Positions 40,005 through 51,142 of a stretch of DNA of 60,776 bases are shown here, piece after piece. Under the pieces are notes generated by a model. It had not been told where the DNA came from and ran no database searches. It worked only from the letters and a program-made list of their open reading frames with translations. Positions within the stretch are counted from its first letter, which is position 1. Each line of letters opens with the position of its first letter. Location of the stretch: positions 1-60,776 of the forward strand of contig NZ_WHOA01000070.1 in NCBI RefSeq assembly GCF_013141715.1. The letters run 5' to 3'. A program made the position numbers and the translations under genes. The DNA comes from Paenibacillus phytorum (GTDB lineage: Bacteria > Bacillota > Bacilli > Paenibacillales > NBRC-103111).

Positions 40005-40439
40005 ATGTTAGTACCTAAACGTGTAAAACACCGTAAAGAACACCGCGGTAACATGAAGGGTCGCGCTAAAGGCGGAACGGAAGTAGCTTTTGGCGAATAT
40101 GGTCTGCAAGCGGTAGAACCGGCTTGGGTATCCAACCGTCAAATCGAAGCAGCACGTATTGCCATGACACGTTACATCAAACGTGGCGGTAAAGTTTGGA
40201 TTAAAATCTTCCCAGCTAAACCAGTTACACAAAAACCGCTTGAAGTTCGTATGGGTAGTGGTAAAGGTAACGTGGAAAAATGGGTTGCTGTAGTAAAACC
40301 GGGTAAAATTTTGTTTGAACTTGCTGGTGTTAGTGAAGAGGTCGCTCGTGAAGCGATGCGTCTTGCTGCACACAAGCTTCCAATCAAAACGAAATTCGTG
40401 AAAAGAGAAGAAGTAGGCGGTGAAGCAAATGAAGGGTAG
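40005..40439 (+). CDS. rplP: 50S ribosomal protein L16
   Basis: 144 aa. [20 protein letters not shown] start; [19 protein letters not shown] near the A site. Its end overlaps rpmC by 11 nt. Confidence 0.99.
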   Translation: MLVPKRVKHRKEHRGNMKGRAKGGTEVAFGEYGLQAVEPAWVSNRQIEAARIAMTRYIKRGGKVWIKIFPAKPVTQKPLEVRMGSGKGNVEKWVAVVKPGKILFELAGVSEEVAREAMRLAAHKLPIKTKFVKREEVGGEANEG

Positions 40440-40626
40440 TGAATTCCGGAACTTAACCACTGCTGAAATTGAGCAAAAAGTTAATGGTTTTAAAGAAGAA
40501 CTCTTTAACCTCCGTTTTCAACTAGCTACTGGTCAATTGGACAACCCGACTCAAATTCGTGATTTGCGTAAAGAGATCGCTCGTGCCAAGACTATTTTGC
40601 GTGAAAGAGAATTGGGGATTGGGTAA
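40429..40626 (+). CDS. rpmC: 50S ribosomal protein L29
   Basis: 65 aa two-helix protein: [20 protein letters not shown] and [23 protein letters not shown] 40429 lies inside the end of rplP; GTG 40420 would add three residues. GGCGGTGA upstream. Confidence 0.97.
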   Translation: MKGSEFRNLTTAEIEQKVNGFKEELFNLRFQLATGQLDNPTQIRDLRKEIARAKTILRERELGIG

Positions 40627-40653
40627 CCAAATCTAGAAGGGAGTGTTCCTTAG

Positions 40654-40917
40654 ATGGCTGAACGTAACGATCGTAAAGTTCTGATCGGTAAAGTTGTCAG
40701 CGATAAAATGGATAAAACCATTGTTGTTGCTGTTGAAACTTACAAAAAACATGAGCTCTATCACAAGAGAATCAAATATACGAAAAAGTTTAAAGCGCAT
40801 GACGAAAACAACCAAGCTAAAATCGGTGACACTGTGAAAATCAGTGAAACTAGACCATTATCCAAAGATAAAAGCTGGAGACTGGTTGAAGTTACTGAAG
40901 TTGGCGTTGTTATCTAA
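40654..40917 (+). CDS. rpsQ: 30S ribosomal protein S17
   Basis: 87 aa OB-fold primary binder. [20 protein letters not shown] and [16 protein letters not shown] are conserved. AAGGGAGTG upstream, 27 nt after rpmC. Confidence 0.99.
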   Translation: MAERNDRKVLIGKVVSDKMDKTIVVAVETYKKHELYHKRIKYTKKFKAHDENNQAKIGDTVKISETRPLSKDKSWRLVEVTEVGVVI

Positions 40918-40952
40918 TAATCGAGACATGAACCCCGAAAGGAGGGAATACG

Positions 40953-41321
40953 ATGATTCAACCATTTACTCGTTTGGCTGTCGCTGACAACTCAGGTGCG
41001 AAACAATTAATGTGTATCCGCGTTTTGGGTGGTACTGGTCGTCGCGTTGGTCACATTGGTGATTTGATCGTCTGTTCAGTAAAAGAAGCAACACCAGGTG
41101 GCGTTGTCAAAAAAGGTGACGTTGTTAAAGCAGTTATCGTTCGTACGAAGAGCGGTGCTCGCCGTAAAGACGGATCATATATCTCATTCGATGAGAATGC
41201 GGCTGTTATCGTGAAAGAAGATAAAAGTCCACGTGGTACACGTATCTTTGGACCAGTTGCACGCGAACTTCGTGACAGAGACTTCATGAAGATCGTATCC
41301 TTGGCTCCAGAAGTTATCTAA
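40953..41321 (+). CDS. rplN: 50S ribosomal protein L14
   Basis: 122 aa. [20 protein letters not shown] start; [20 protein letters not shown] end. AAAGGAGGG upstream; first of the spc-type group. Confidence 0.99.
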   Translation: MIQPFTRLAVADNSGAKQLMCIRVLGGTGRRVGHIGDLIVCSVKEATPGGVVKKGDVVKAVIVRTKSGARRKDGSYISFDENAAVIVKEDKSPRGTRIFGPVARELRDRDFMKIVSLAPEVI

Positions 41322-41324
41322 GAA

Positions 41325-41357
41325 CAGTTACGATGTTTGTTTTCCTAACGGGAAACC
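41325..41357 (+). repeat. Possible degenerate copy of the dispersed hairpin repeat
   Basis: Between rplN and rplX: GTTACGATGTTT then the hairpin GTTTTCC-TAAC-GGGAAAC. It aligns with CTTACGAAGCAA-GTTTTC-TAACA-GAAAAC at 48577-48606, including the TAAC loop. Immediately precedes the AGGAGG of rplX. Confidence 0.45.
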
Positions 41358-41376
41358 TCAGGAGGTGTAGAAGCTA

Positions 41377-41730
41377 ATGCCAAGATTAAAAAAGAGATTA
41401 GAATCTCATAACAATAAACTGCACGTGAAAAAAGACGATACGGTTTTTGTAATCACTGGTAAAGACAAAGGTAAGAAGGGTCGCGTTATCGCTGCTTATC
41501 CTCGTCAAAACCGTGTGCTAGTAGAAGGTGTAAACATGGTTAAGAAACATGCGAAACCATCTCAACAAAATCCACAAGGCGGTATCTTGAATCAAGAAGC
41601 TGCAATCCACGTTTCTAACGTGATGCTAATTGATCCTAAGAGCGGCAAACCTACTCGCGTAGGATACAAAGTATTGGATAACGGAACGAAAGTTCGTATC
41701 GCGAAAAAATCCGGCGAAGTTATCGATTAA
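41377..41730 (+). CDS. rplX: 50S ribosomal protein L24
   Basis: 117 aa assembly-initiator with a KOW motif ([19 protein letters not shown]). CAGGAGGTG upstream. Slightly longer N-terminus than B. subtilis L24 (103 aa), with basic residues. Confidence 0.98.
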   Translation: MPRLKKRLESHNNKLHVKKDDTVFVITGKDKGKKGRVIAAYPRQNRVLVEGVNMVKKHAKPSQQNPQGGILNQEAAIHVSNVMLIDPKSGKPTRVGYKVLDNGTKVRIAKKSGEVID

Positions 41731-41763
41731 TACAAACAAGCATGGAAAGGAGGCAAATGAGTC

Positions 41764-42306
41764 ATGGCAGTAAGAATGAAAGATCGTTATTTGAACGAAA
41801 TCACTCCAGCGTTAATTCAAAAGTTTAACTACTCAACAGTTATGCAAGTTCCTAAAGTCGAGAAAATCGTTATCAACATGGGTGTTGGTGAGGCTGTATC
41901 GAACTCCAAAGTACTTGACACTGCAGTAGAAGATCTTCAAAAGATCTCTGGTCAAAAACCAGTTGTAACAAAATCCAAAAAAGCGATCGCGGGTTTCAAA
42001 CTTCGTGAAAATATGCCAATCGGCGTAAAAGTAACTCTTCGCGGCGAGCGTATGTATCATTTCTTGGATAAACTTTTCAACGTATCACTTCCACGTGTAC
42101 GTGACTTCCGTGGTATTTCCAACAAGGCTTTTGATGGCCGTGGAAACTACACACTTGGTCTGAAAGAACAACTCATTTTCCCAGAAATTGAGTATGATAA
42201 AGTTGATAAAGTTCGTGGTATGGATATTGTTATCGTTACAACGGCTAAGTCCGACGAGGAAGCTCGCGAGCTTTTAACACAACTCGGAGCGCCTTTCGTT
42301 AAATAG
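41764..42306 (+). CDS. rplE: 50S ribosomal protein L5
   Basis: 180 aa, 5S rRNA binder in the central protuberance. [18 protein letters not shown] and [20 protein letters not shown] are conserved. AAAGGAGG upstream, 33 nt after rplX. Confidence 0.99.
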   Translation: MAVRMKDRYLNEITPALIQKFNYSTVMQVPKVEKIVINMGVGEAVSNSKVLDTAVEDLQKISGQKPVVTKSKKAIAGFKLRENMPIGVKVTLRGERMYHFLDKLFNVSLPRVRDFRGISNKAFDGRGNYTLGLKEQLIFPEIEYDKVDKVRGMDIVIVTTAKSDEEARELLTQLGAPFVK

Positions 42307-42342
42307 GTTACCAGTCGTACCTATCAGGAGGTGTTATATTAA

Positions 42343-42528
42343 GTGGCAAAAACTTCGATGAAAGTCAAACAGCAACGTACCCCGAAGTTTAAAGTGCAAG
42401 CATACACACGTTGTGAGCGCTGCGGACGTCCGCATTCAGTGCTTCGCAAGTTCAAAATTTGTCGGATTTGTTTCCGCGAATTAGCACACAAAGGTCAGAT
42501 TCCAGGCGTTAAAAAAGCAAGCTGGTAA
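42343..42528 (+). CDS. rpsN: 30S ribosomal protein S14, zinc-binding type
   Basis: 61 aa short form with CERC and CRIC zinc pairs. GTG start after CAGGAGGTG. Bacilli often carry a second, zinc-free S14 elsewhere under Zur control; this is the zinc form in the spc cluster. Confidence 0.98.
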   Translation: MAKTSMKVKQQRTPKFKVQAYTRCERCGRPHSVLRKFKICRICFRELAHKGQIPGVKKASW

Positions 42529-42561
42529 TCACCCTATTTTCGGGAAGGAGGTTTACACAAA

Positions 42562-42960
42562 ATGGTCATGTCAGATCCAATTGCAGATATGCTAACTCGC
42601 ATTCGTAATGCGAATATCGTACGTCATGAAACAGTTGAAATTCCCGCGTCAAAAGTGAAGAGGGAAATCGCTGAAATCCTTAAAAAAGAAGGATTTATCC
42701 GTGACGCTGAGTACGTTGAAGATAGCAAACAAGGTATCATTCGTTTGTTCCTGAAATACGGTTCAAACAATGAGCGTGTTATCTCCGGTTTGAAAAGAAT
42801 TTCCAAACCAGGTCTACGCGTTTACACTAAATCACAAGAAATCCCTCGTGTATTGGGCGGATTAGGGATTGCCATCATCTCCACATCTAAAGGAGTTATG
42901 ACGGATAAAGATGCTCGTCAATCCAAAGCTGGCGGAGAGGTTATCTGCTACGTTTGGTAA
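42562..42960 (+). CDS. rpsH: 30S ribosomal protein S8
   Basis: 132 aa: [20 protein letters not shown] start and [18 protein letters not shown] end, the same length as B. subtilis S8. ATG 42562 follows AAGGAGG; ATG 42568 is possible. Confidence 0.99.
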   Translation: MVMSDPIADMLTRIRNANIVRHETVEIPASKVKREIAEILKKEGFIRDAEYVEDSKQGIIRLFLKYGSNNERVISGLKRISKPGLRVYTKSQEIPRVLGGLGIAIISTSKGVMTDKDARQSKAGGEVICYVW

Positions 42961-42989
42961 TACAATTGTAATTGAATGGAGGTGCAAAC

Positions 42990-43532
42990 ATGTCTCGTAT
43001 TGGTCGTAAGCCAATCACCATTCCAAGTGGTGTAAATGTAACACTAGACAATACTCAAATCACGGTTAAAGGCCCTAAAGGTTCTTTGTCCCGTGAACTT
43101 CATAAAGATATGAAAGTAAATGTTCTAGAGAACGAGATTTCCGTTGAGCGTCCTTCCGATAACAAACTCCACCGTTCCCTGCATGGTACAACACGTAGTG
43201 TTGTTGCCAACATGGTAAGTGGCGTAACGGAAGGTTTCACGAAATCTTTGGATCTAGTTGGCGTTGGTTACCGTGCTAACAAGAGCGGCGACAAATTAGT
43301 TCTCAACGTTGGGTACTCCCATCCAGTTGAAATCACTCCTGAAAACGGCATTGAGTTCGATGTTCCAACGAACACGAAAATCATCGTTAAAGGTATTGAT
43401 AAAGAATTAGTAGGCGCTATGGCAGCTAAAGTTCGTTCCGTACGTGAGCCAGAGCCGTATAAAGGTAAAGGTATCAAGTATGAAGGCGAACGTATTCTTC
43501 GTAAAGAAGGTAAAGCTGGTAAGAAGAAATAA
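42990..43532 (+). CDS. rplF: 50S ribosomal protein L6
   Basis: 180 aa with two RRM-like repeats. [17 protein letters not shown] start; [16 protein letters not shown] near the end. ATG 42990 after TGGAGGTG; the upstream in-frame start precedes the ribosome site and is rejected. Confidence 0.99.
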   Translation: MSRIGRKPITIPSGVNVTLDNTQITVKGPKGSLSRELHKDMKVNVLENEISVERPSDNKLHRSLHGTTRSVVANMVSGVTEGFTKSLDLVGVGYRANKSGDKLVLNVGYSHPVEITPENGIEFDVPTNTKIIVKGIDKELVGAMAAKVRSVREPEPYKGKGIKYEGERILRKEGKAGKKK

Positions 43533-43560
43533 GATCGTTAGATCGCGGGTAATAGCTAAG

Positions 43561-43593
43561 AGTTTTCGAATGAAAACTTGCTACGTAAGCATA
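43561..43593 (-). repeat. Dispersed palindromic repeat, copy 2 (inverted)
   Basis: On the minus strand it reads TATGCTTACGTAGCAAGT followed by the hairpin GTTTTC-ATTC-GAAAAC. It lies in the unusually wide 101-base gap between rplF and rplR. Nearly identical to the unit at 48573 in its first 20 bases but in the opposite orientation. Confidence 0.7.
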
Positions 43594-43633
43594 AGCCTCG
43601 CATCATAAGATGATGAAAGGAGTGTAAGTATAG

Positions 43634-44002
43634 ATGATTACTAAAAGCGATAAAAATAAAGCTCGTTTGAAAAGACATCTTCGTGTTCGTAAGAAAATCG
43701 AAGGTACAACTGTTCGTCCGCGCTTAAACATATTCCGCTCTTCCAAACACATGTATGCTCAACTTATCGATGATACAACGGGTATTACAATCGTTGCTGC
43801 ATCGACTCAAGATAAAGAACTGAAAAGTGATATTGGTAATGGCGGTAACGTTGAAGCTGCTCGTAAAGTTGGCGCATTAATCGCTCAACGCGCGAAAGAA
43901 AAAGGTTTAGACAAAGTGGTATTTGACCGCGGTGGATACCTTTATCATGGACGTGTTCAAGCATTAGCTGACGCAGCTCGTGAAGCTGGACTTGAATTCT
44001 AG
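43634..44002 (+). CDS. rplR: 50S ribosomal protein L18
   Basis: 122 aa, binds 5S r[23 protein letters not shown] and [20 protein letters not shown] are conserved. GAAAGGAGTG upstream. The 101-nt gap before it holds an inverted copy of the dispersed repeat. Confidence 0.99.
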   Translation: MITKSDKNKARLKRHLRVRKKIEGTTVRPRLNIFRSSKHMYAQLIDDTTGITIVAASTQDKELKSDIGNGGNVEAARKVGALIAQRAKEKGLDKVVFDRGGYLYHGRVQALADAAREAGLEF

Positions 44003-44030
44003 GAAAAACATATATAAGGAGGTAAAAGAC

Positions 44031-44528
44031 TTGCGTGTAGATCCTAATACTTTAGAGCTAACAGAAAAAGTTGTTAATATTAATCGCGTAGCTAAAGTAG
44101 TAAAAGGCGGACGTCGTTTCAGCTTCAGCGCACTTGTTGTCGTTGGCGATGGCAATGGCTGGGTTGGCGCAGGAATCGGTAAAGCTTCCGAAGTTCCTGA
44201 TGCAATCCGCAAAGGCATTGAAGATGCGAAAAAGAACTTGATTCATGTTCCTATCGTAGGCACTTCGATTCCTCACCTTGTAACAGGTAAGTTTGGTGCA
44301 GGACGCGTTCTGCTAAAACCAGCTTCCCAAGGTACAGGAGTTATCGCTGGAGGACCAGTTCGTGCAGTACTTGAACTTGCTGGTATCGGCGATATCTTGA
44401 CAAAATCCCTTGGTTCATCGAACTCCATGAACATGGTTAACGCAACGCTTGAAGGCTTAAGCCGCTTGAAAAAAGCGGAAGAAGTTGCAAAGCTTCGCGG
44501 TAAAACAGTTCAAGAGCTATTAGGTTAG
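44031..44528 (+). CDS. rpsE: 30S ribosomal protein S5
   Basis: 165 aa. dsRBD-like N-terminal half with [20 protein letters not shown]; the C-terminal half holds [17 protein letters not shown]. Start placed at TTG 44031 ([10 protein letters not shown]) because AAGGAGG is 9 nt upstream; an open frame extends back into rplR but the extra residues are foreign to the family. Confidence 0.96.
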   Translation: MRVDPNTLELTEKVVNINRVAKVVKGGRRFSFSALVVVGDGNGWVGAGIGKASEVPDAIRKGIEDAKKNLIHVPIVGTSIPHLVTGKFGAGRVLLKPASQGTGVIAGGPVRAVLELAGIGDILTKSLGSSNSMNMVNATLEGLSRLKKAEEVAKLRGKTVQELLG

Positions 44529-44539
44529 GAGGGGTAAAC

Positions 44540-44728
44540 ATGGCGAAACAATTACAAATTACCCTAAAACGCAGCCTGATTGGCCGCCCTGAAACACAAC
44601 GCGTTACTGTGAAAACACTTGGTCTTCGCAAGATGCACCAAACTGTTCTTCATCAAGATAATGCTGCGATCAGAGGCATGGTTAATCAAGTGAGCCATTT
44701 GGTAGAAGTTAAAGAAATCGAAGCATAG
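44540..44728 (+). CDS. rpmD: 50S ribosomal protein L30
   Basis: 62 aa: [20 protein letters not shown] and [15 protein letters not shown]. Absent from some bacteria but usual in Bacillales. TAGGAGGGG upstream, 11 nt after rpsE. Confidence 0.98.
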   Translation: MAKQLQITLKRSLIGRPETQRVTVKTLGLRKMHQTVLHQDNAAIRGMVNQVSHLVEVKEIEA

Positions 44729-44764
44729 TAGCAAGATATTAAGATCTAGAGGAGGTGTGCAACG

Positions 44765-45205
44765 ATGAAGTTACATGAGCTAAGTTCTGCTACTGGTTCT
44801 CGTCACACTCGTAAACGTGTTGGCCGTGGTACAAGTAGCGGCATGGGTAAAACATCAACTCGCGGACATAAAGGTCAAAACGCACGTTCCGGTGGAGGCG
44901 TTCGTCCTGGATTCGAGGGTGGACAAAACCCGTTATACCGTCGTTTACCTAAACGTGGTTTCACGAATCGTTTCCGTACGGAATACGCAATCGTAAACCT
45001 TGAAGATTTGAACAATTTCGCAGCTGGTACCGAAGTTACTCCACAAGTATTAATGGAGACTGGTATTGTTAAAGCTCCTAAAGATGGTATCAAGATTTTA
45101 GGAAACGGTGAAATCACAGTAAAATTAACCGTTAAAGCGAATAAGTTCTCTCAATCAGCGATTGAGAAAATCCAAGCTGCCGGCGGTCAAACCGAGGTGA
45201 TTTAA
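44765..45205 (+). CDS. rplO: 50S ribosomal protein L15
   Basis: 146 aa. [20 protein letters not shown] and [20 protein letters not shown] are conserved. GAGGAGGTG upstream. Its stop TAA shares one base with the secY ATG. Confidence 0.99.
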   Translation: MKLHELSSATGSRHTRKRVGRGTSSGMGKTSTRGHKGQNARSGGGVRPGFEGGQNPLYRRLPKRGFTNRFRTEYAIVNLEDLNNFAAGTEVTPQVLMETGIVKAPKDGIKILGNGEITVKLTVKANKFSQSAIEKIQAAGGQTEVI

Positions 45206-46509
45206 TGTTTAATACCATAGCCAACATCTTCAAAGTAGAAGATTTACGCAGAAGAATTTTCTTTACACTCATCTTGCTAATCGTCTACCGCTTAGGTGCC
45301 TTTATTCCAGTGCCTAACATAAATACGGCTGTTCTGAAACTTCAAGACCAAGCGAATCAGAGTGATGTCTTTGGTTTGCTTAACACGTTTTCTGGCGGTG
45401 CGCTCTTCCAATTTTCCCTCTTCGCGATGGGGATTACGCCTTACATCACTGCTTCTATCATTGTTCAGCTTTTGTCCATGGATGTAATTCCACGCTTTGC
45501 GCAATGGGCAAAAGAAGGCGATGTCGGAAGAAAGAAAATGACACAAGTTACTCGTTACGGTACGATTATTCTAGGTGTGATTCAAGCTTTTGGACTTTCA
45601 ATTGGGTTTAACCGTTTGTATAGCGGACTCGTGATTGATCCAGGTGTCACAACCTTTGCTCTAATCGCTCTTGTACTGACAGCTGGTACAGCTTTCTTGA
45701 TGTGGCTCGGTGAGCAAATCACGGAATATGGGATTGGAAACGGTATTTCCATTATCATCTTTGCTGGTATCGTCGCGGCGATTCCAACAAGTATTCAACA
45801 AATTTACAAAACACTTTTTGCGACCGAAGGAGCTTTGTTCCTGAATATCGTGAAACTGATCATTATTGCTTTGGTTGTTATACTGATTATTGCCGGGGTC
45901 ATATTCGTGCAGCAAGGTATCCGTAAGATACCTGTACAATATGCGAAACGGGTAGTTGGTCGTAAAATGTATGGTGGTCAAACCACTCACATTCCTCTTA
46001 AAGTGAATGCGGCTGGTGTAATCCCTGTAATCTTTGCACTATCGTTATTGATGTTCCCTCCTACCATTGCTAGTTACTGGCGAGGTAATGTTGTTGCAGA
46101 ATGGATAATTAACAATTTAAGTATTAACCAAACTGCACCACTAGCGATTGTACTATACGTACTGCTGATTATAGGATTCACATACTTTTATACCTTCGTA
46201 CAAATTAATCCAGTTCAAATGGCTGACCAGATGAAGAAAAATGGTGGCTACATACCAGGTATTAGACCCGGTAAGACAACATCGACTTATCTGACACGCG
46301 TAATGACTAGAATTACTCTTTCTGGAGCTTTGTTTCTCTCAGCGATCTCCATTCTTCCAATGCTATTCGGAGGACTTGCCGGTTTGCCTAGTTCGGTTCG
46401 GATTGGTGGTACATCTTTACTTATCGTAGTAGGCGTTGGTCTTGAGACGATGAAACAAATCGAGAGCCAATTGATTAAGCGTCATTACAAAGGGTTTATC
46501 AATAAATAG
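45205..46509 (+). CDS. secY: Preprotein translocase subunit SecY
   Basis: 434 aa channel subunit with ten transmembrane helices. Plug/TM2 region NTFSGGALFQFSLFAMGITP; cytoplasmic loop YIPGIRPGKTTSTYLTRV. Start codon overlaps rplO by one base, so coupled. Works with SecE at 19070. Confidence 0.99.
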   Translation: MFNTIANIFKVEDLRRRIFFTLILLIVYRLGAFIPVPNINTAVLKLQDQANQSDVFGLLNTFSGGALFQFSLFAMGITPYITASIIVQLLSMDVIPRFAQWAKEGDVGRKKMTQVTRYGTIILGVIQAFGLSIGFNRLYSGLVIDPGVTTFALIALVLTAGTAFLMWLGEQITEYGIGNGISIIIFAGIVAAIPTSIQQIYKTLFATEGALFLNIVKLIIIALVVILIIAGVIFVQQGIRKIPVQYAKRVVGRKMYGGQTTHIPLKVNAAGVIPVIFALSLLMFPPTIASYWRGNVVAEWIINNLSINQTAPLAIVLYVLLIIGFTYFYTFVQINPVQMADQMKKNGGYIPGIRPGKTTSTYLTRVMTRITLSGALFLSAISILPMLFGGLAGLPSSVRIGGTSLLIVVGVGLETMKQIESQLIKRHYKGFINK

Positions 46510-46511
46510 CT

Positions 46512-46555
46512 AATAGGTTCTGATGGGGCAATATCTGCGACATCGGCACCTATTG
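46512..46555 (+). other. Hairpin in the secY-adk gap
   Basis: AATAGGT ... GAT pairs with ATC ... ACCTATT around a 22-base loop; no U-tract. Could be an RNA-processing or protection site between secY and adk. Confidence 0.45.
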
Positions 46556-46567
46556 TGCTGTTCGTAA

Positions 46568-47244
<677 letters not shown>

Positions 47245-47245
<1 letters not shown>

Positions 47246-47997
47246 TGATCATTTGTAAGTCCGAGGTTGAACTAGACCTAATGCGAGAAGCCGGTCGTAT
47301 CGTAGCCGAAACGCACCGCTTATTGGCAAGGGCGATTCGTCCGAACATTACAACGAAAGAACTTGATCAGATCGCAGAGGAATTCATTCGCAGTCAGGGA
47401 GCGATTCCATCTTTTAAAGGCTACAACGGTTTTCCTGGAAGCATTTGTGCTTCAGTCAACGAAGAATTAGTTCATGGTATTCCTGGTCCAAGAAAGCTGA
47501 CTGAGGGCGATATTATCAGTATAGATATTGGTGCTCAGTATAAAGGTTATCATGGAGATTCTGCTTGGACGTATCCTGTCGGTGAAATTTCTGAAACAGC
47601 TAGGCGTTTGTTAGCTGTGACAGAACAATCACTGTATCGAGGCATAGCAGAAGCTAAACCGGATGCTAGACTCTACACGTTGTCGCATGCAATCCAAACT
47701 TGTATTGAAGACGCAGGCTTCTCCGTGGTTATAGAGTATGTCGGTCACGGTATCGGAACGGATCTTCACGAAGAACCACAAATTCCGAATTATGGTGTAC
47801 CTGACAAAGGTCCTCGTCTCAAACCAGGCATGGTCCTAGCCATTGAACCGATGGTGGTCGTTGGCGAAAGATTTGTCCAAACACTCGAAGACGATTGGAC
47901 TGTAGTCACTGCGGATCGGACCCTATGTGCTCATTTTGAACATACGATTGCAATTACGGCAGCCGGTTATGAAATATTAACTTTGCCTAGATCGTAG
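47245..47997 (+). CDS. map: Methionine aminopeptidase, type I
   Basis: 250 aa metalloprotease removing initiator Met. Metal ligands: [16 protein letters not shown] (two Asp), [13 protein letters not shown] (His), AIEPMVV (Glu) and a C-terminal FEHTIAIT (Glu). Single-domain form without SH3 extension. ATG shares a base with the adk stop. Confidence 0.98.
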
Positions 47998-48007
47998 GTG
48001 ATGATGA

Positions 48008-48301
48008 ATGGATAGCAAGATTCCGAAGGTGGGTCAAATCGTAAAGGTGCTTCGCGGTCGAGATCCCGGAGAATATGCGGTCGTAATTGGAATTGTCGAT
48101 CATCGCTTTGTCTGGCTTGCCGACGGTGATAGTCGCAAATTCGATCAACCGAAGAAGAAGAACATGAATCATCTTCAGTTACAAGAAACGATTAGCAGTG
48201 AAGTGGAGTCAAGCATTAGGGAAACAGGTCGTGTTACTAATGGAAAGTTGCGCTTCGCAATTGCCAAATTCGTTGAACTTATGCAAGATGAAGCACAATA
48301 G
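48008..48301 (+). CDS. KOW-domain RNA-binding protein (L14e-like)
   Basis: 97 aa. N-terminal KOW-like segment [20 protein letters not shown], then a basic KKKNMNHLQ stretch and helical C-terminus. Similar small proteins sit between map and infA in several Bacillales and resemble the archaeal/eukaryotic L14e fold. Ten nt after map and 16 nt before infA, so co-translated with ribosomal genes. Role unknown; ribosome association is an inference from context. Confidence 0.85.
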   Translation: MDSKIPKVGQIVKVLRGRDPGEYAVVIGIVDHRFVWLADGDSRKFDQPKKKNMNHLQLQETISSEVESSIRETGRVTNGKLRFAIAKFVELMQDEAQ

Positions 48302-48317
48302 AGAAAGGAGAATGACT

Positions 48318-48757
<440 letters not shown>

Positions 48758-48776
48758 AAGGAGGTGCAATCTGTAG

Positions 48777-49145
48777 ATGGCACGTTTAGCTGGAGTTGAC
48801 TTACCTCGTGACAAACGAGTTGTAATCGCGTTAACTTACATTTTCGGTATCGGCACTACAACTGCTCAGAAAATCATTGCTTCCACAGGTATCGACGCTA
48901 GTACTCGCGTTCGTGACTTGACTGAAGATGAAGTGAGCAAGATCCGTGATGTAATTGACAAAACCCTTAAAGTAGAAGGCGACCTTCGCCGCGAAATTTC
49001 CCTAAACATCAAACGTCTAATCGAAATCGGATCCTACCGTGGTCTTCGTCACCGCCGTGGTCTTCCTGTTCGTGGACAACGTACTAAAACTAATGCTCGT
49101 ACACGTAAAGGTCCTCGTCGTACGGTAGCTAATAAGAAGAAATAA
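48777..49145 (+). CDS. rpsM: 30S ribosomal protein S13
   Basis: 122 aa. [20 protein letters not shown] start, helix-two-turn-helix and basic tail [24 protein letters not shown] upstream; 18 nt before rpsK. Confidence 0.99.
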   Translation: MARLAGVDLPRDKRVVIALTYIFGIGTTTAQKIIASTGIDASTRVRDLTEDEVSKIRDVIDKTLKVEGDLRREISLNIKRLIEIGSYRGLRHRRGLPVRGQRTKTNARTRKGPRRTVANKKK

Positions 49146-49163
49146 TAAAGGGGGTTAGAGCTA

Positions 49164-49559
49164 ATGGCAAAACCTAAAAAAGTCGTCCGTACGAAACGTC
49201 GTGACCGGAAAAATATTGAGAGCGGTGTAGCACACATCCGTTCAACATTTAACAACACGATCGTAACGATCACGGATCCGCATGGTAACGCAATTTCCTG
49301 GGCAAGTTCAGGAAACCTTGGATTCAAAGGTTCCCGTAAAAGTACTCCTTTTGCGGCGCAAATGGCAGCTGAAAAAGCAGCTAAAGCAGCTATGGAGCAC
49401 GGCTTGAAAACTGTTGAAGTAATGGTTAAAGGTCCAGGAGCTGGCCGCGAAGCAGCAATTCGTTCTTTGCAAGCAGCAGGTCTTGAAGTAAACCTGATTA
49501 AAGACGTGACTCCGGTTCCTCATAATGGCTGCCGTCCTCCAAAACGTCGTCGCGTATAA
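49164..49559 (+). CDS. rpsK: 30S ribosomal protein S11
   Basis: 131 aa platform protein. [19 protein letters not shown] and [18 protein letters not shown] end. AAAGGGGG upstream. Confidence 0.99.
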   Translation: MAKPKKVVRTKRRDRKNIESGVAHIRSTFNNTIVTITDPHGNAISWASSGNLGFKGSRKSTPFAAQMAAEKAAKAAMEHGLKTVEVMVKGPGAGREAAIRSLQAAGLEVNLIKDVTPVPHNGCRPPKRRRV

Positions 49560-49685
49560 TTCAGGATCACTTTGTAGTATAATTATCCTAAAATCGTGAA
49601 TAATGGTTTGAAGGATAGGAATACTATGAAATTTTCAGGCGAAGTATCCAGAGGGAAACGACGTATTGAATGGAGGGTACATTTC

Positions 49686-50630
49686 ATGATCGAAATCGAA
49701 AAGCCAAAAATAGAAACCGTAGCATTAAGTGAAGATGGCGCTTATGGTAGATTTATCATCGAGCCGTTGGAGCGTGGCTATGGTACAACCTTAGGTAACT
49801 CACTACGTCGTATCTTACTGTCCTCTTTACCGGGGGCAGCAGTAACCTCTGTCCAAATCGATGGCGTTTTACATGAGTTTTCAACGATTCCTGGCGTGCT
49901 TGAGGATGTAACGGAAATTATCCTCAACTTGAAAGGCCTATCGTTGAAAATTCACTCCGATGAGGAGAAAGTGCTTGAAATTGATGCAGAAGGGGAAGGT
50001 AATATTACTGCGGCAGATATTCGTGGTGATAGTGATGTGGAGATTCTTAACCCGGATCTGCATATCGCTACCTTATCTCCAGATGCGCGTCTTCATATGA
50101 GGATTCATGCGGGCAGAGGTCGCGGTTACGTCCAATCGGACAAAAATAAGCATGAAGAACAACCAATTGGTGTAATTCCAATTGATTCGATCTACACGCC
50201 TATTACCCGAGTAAACTATGCTATTGAGAATACTCGCGTCGGCCAAGTGACTAACTATGATAAGTTGACCCTCGAAGTGTGGACCGATGGAAGTATTAGA
50301 CCAGAAGAAGCAGTGAGCTTGGGTGCCAAAATCTTAACAGAACATTTGAACTTGTTCGTCGGTTTGACGGATGAAGCGAAAGATGCTGAGATTATGGTAG
50401 AGAAGGAAGAAGATAAGAAAGAGAAAGTTCTGGAGATGACTATCGAGGAACTTGATCTATCTGTTCGTTCTTACAACTGTCTCAAGCGTGCAGGGATTAA
50501 CACCGTACAAGAGCTGATTACCAAAACAGAAGAAGACATGATGAAAGTTCGGAACTTAGGCCGCAAATCACTTGAAGAAGTTCAAGAGAAGCTCGAAGAG
50601 CTGGGTTTGGGACTACGTACTGAGGAATAA
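49686..50630 (+). CDS. rpoA: RNA polymerase alpha subunit
   Basis: 314 aa. N-terminal assembly domain ([20 protein letters not shown]) and C-terminal UP-element binding domain ([20 protein letters not shown]). Start at ATG 49686 ([10 protein letters not shown]) with GGAGGG upstream gives the B. subtilis length; the open frame reaches back to 49596 but those 30 residues are not in the family. Confidence 0.98.
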   Translation: MIEIEKPKIETVALSEDGAYGRFIIEPLERGYGTTLGNSLRRILLSSLPGAAVTSVQIDGVLHEFSTIPGVLEDVTEIILNLKGLSLKIHSDEEKVLEIDAEGEGNITAADIRGDSDVEILNPDLHIATLSPDARLHMRIHAGRGRGYVQSDKNKHEEQPIGVIPIDSIYTPITRVNYAIENTRVGQVTNYDKLTLEVWTDGSIRPEEAVSLGAKILTEHLNLFVGLTDEAKDAEIMVEKEEDKKEKVLEMTIEELDLSVRSYNCLKRAGINTVQELITKTEEDMMKVRNLGRKSLEEVQEKLEELGLGLRTEE

Positions 50631-50654
50631 TCTTGTCAGAAGGAGGTTAATTCA

Positions 50655-51020
50655 ATGAACTACAGAAAGTTGAACCGCGATTCCAGTAATCGTAAAGCAT
50701 TATTCCGTGATCTGGTTACAGATCTGTTCATACATGAACGCATCCAAACTACAGAAGCAAAAGCAAAAGAAATTCGTTCCATCGCTGAGAAGTTAATCAC
50801 TCTTGCGAAGCGCGGAGATCTTCACGCACGCCGTCAGGTTGCTGCTTTTGTTCGTAGAGAAGCTGCAAACGAGAATCAAGATGCGATTCAAAAACTGTTC
50901 TCCGATTTGGCTACTCGTTACTCCGAGCGTCCAGGTGGATACACTCGTATCCTTAAACTGGGACCACGCCGCGGTGACGCAGCACCAATGGTTTACCTAG
51001 AGCTAGTAGATCGCGCATAA
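50655..51020 (+). CDS. rplQ: 50S ribosomal protein L17
   Basis: 121 aa: [20 protein letters not shown] and [28 protein letters not shown] upstream. Ends the alpha operon before a terminator. Confidence 0.99.
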   Translation: MNYRKLNRDSSNRKALFRDLVTDLFIHERIQTTEAKAKEIRSIAEKLITLAKRGDLHARRQVAAFVRREAANENQDAIQKLFSDLATRYSERPGGYTRILKLGPRRGDAAPMVYLELVDRA

Positions 51021-51030
51021 AGACGGATGG

Positions 51031-51074
51031 GAAAGGGTGGACGGAATCATAGATTCTGGTGAAGCCCTTTTTTT
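51031..51074 (+). terminator. Terminator after rplQ
   Basis: GAAAGGG ... CGGAATC-AT-AGATTCTG ... CCCTTT two-part stem followed by Ts. Ends the S10-spc-alpha transcript. Confidence 0.7.
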
Positions 51075-51142
51075 GCAGTCTTAGCACGCTCTCTAGAAGT
51101 GAATTTAGCTAAGGCTAATCACTTAGATAGGAAGGATGACTC

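Noticed and set aside
44003..44030. rplR-rpsE fusion or long S5
   Set aside because: The S5 frame is open back into rplR, but the TTG at 44031 with AAGGAGG upstream gives the family N-terminus.
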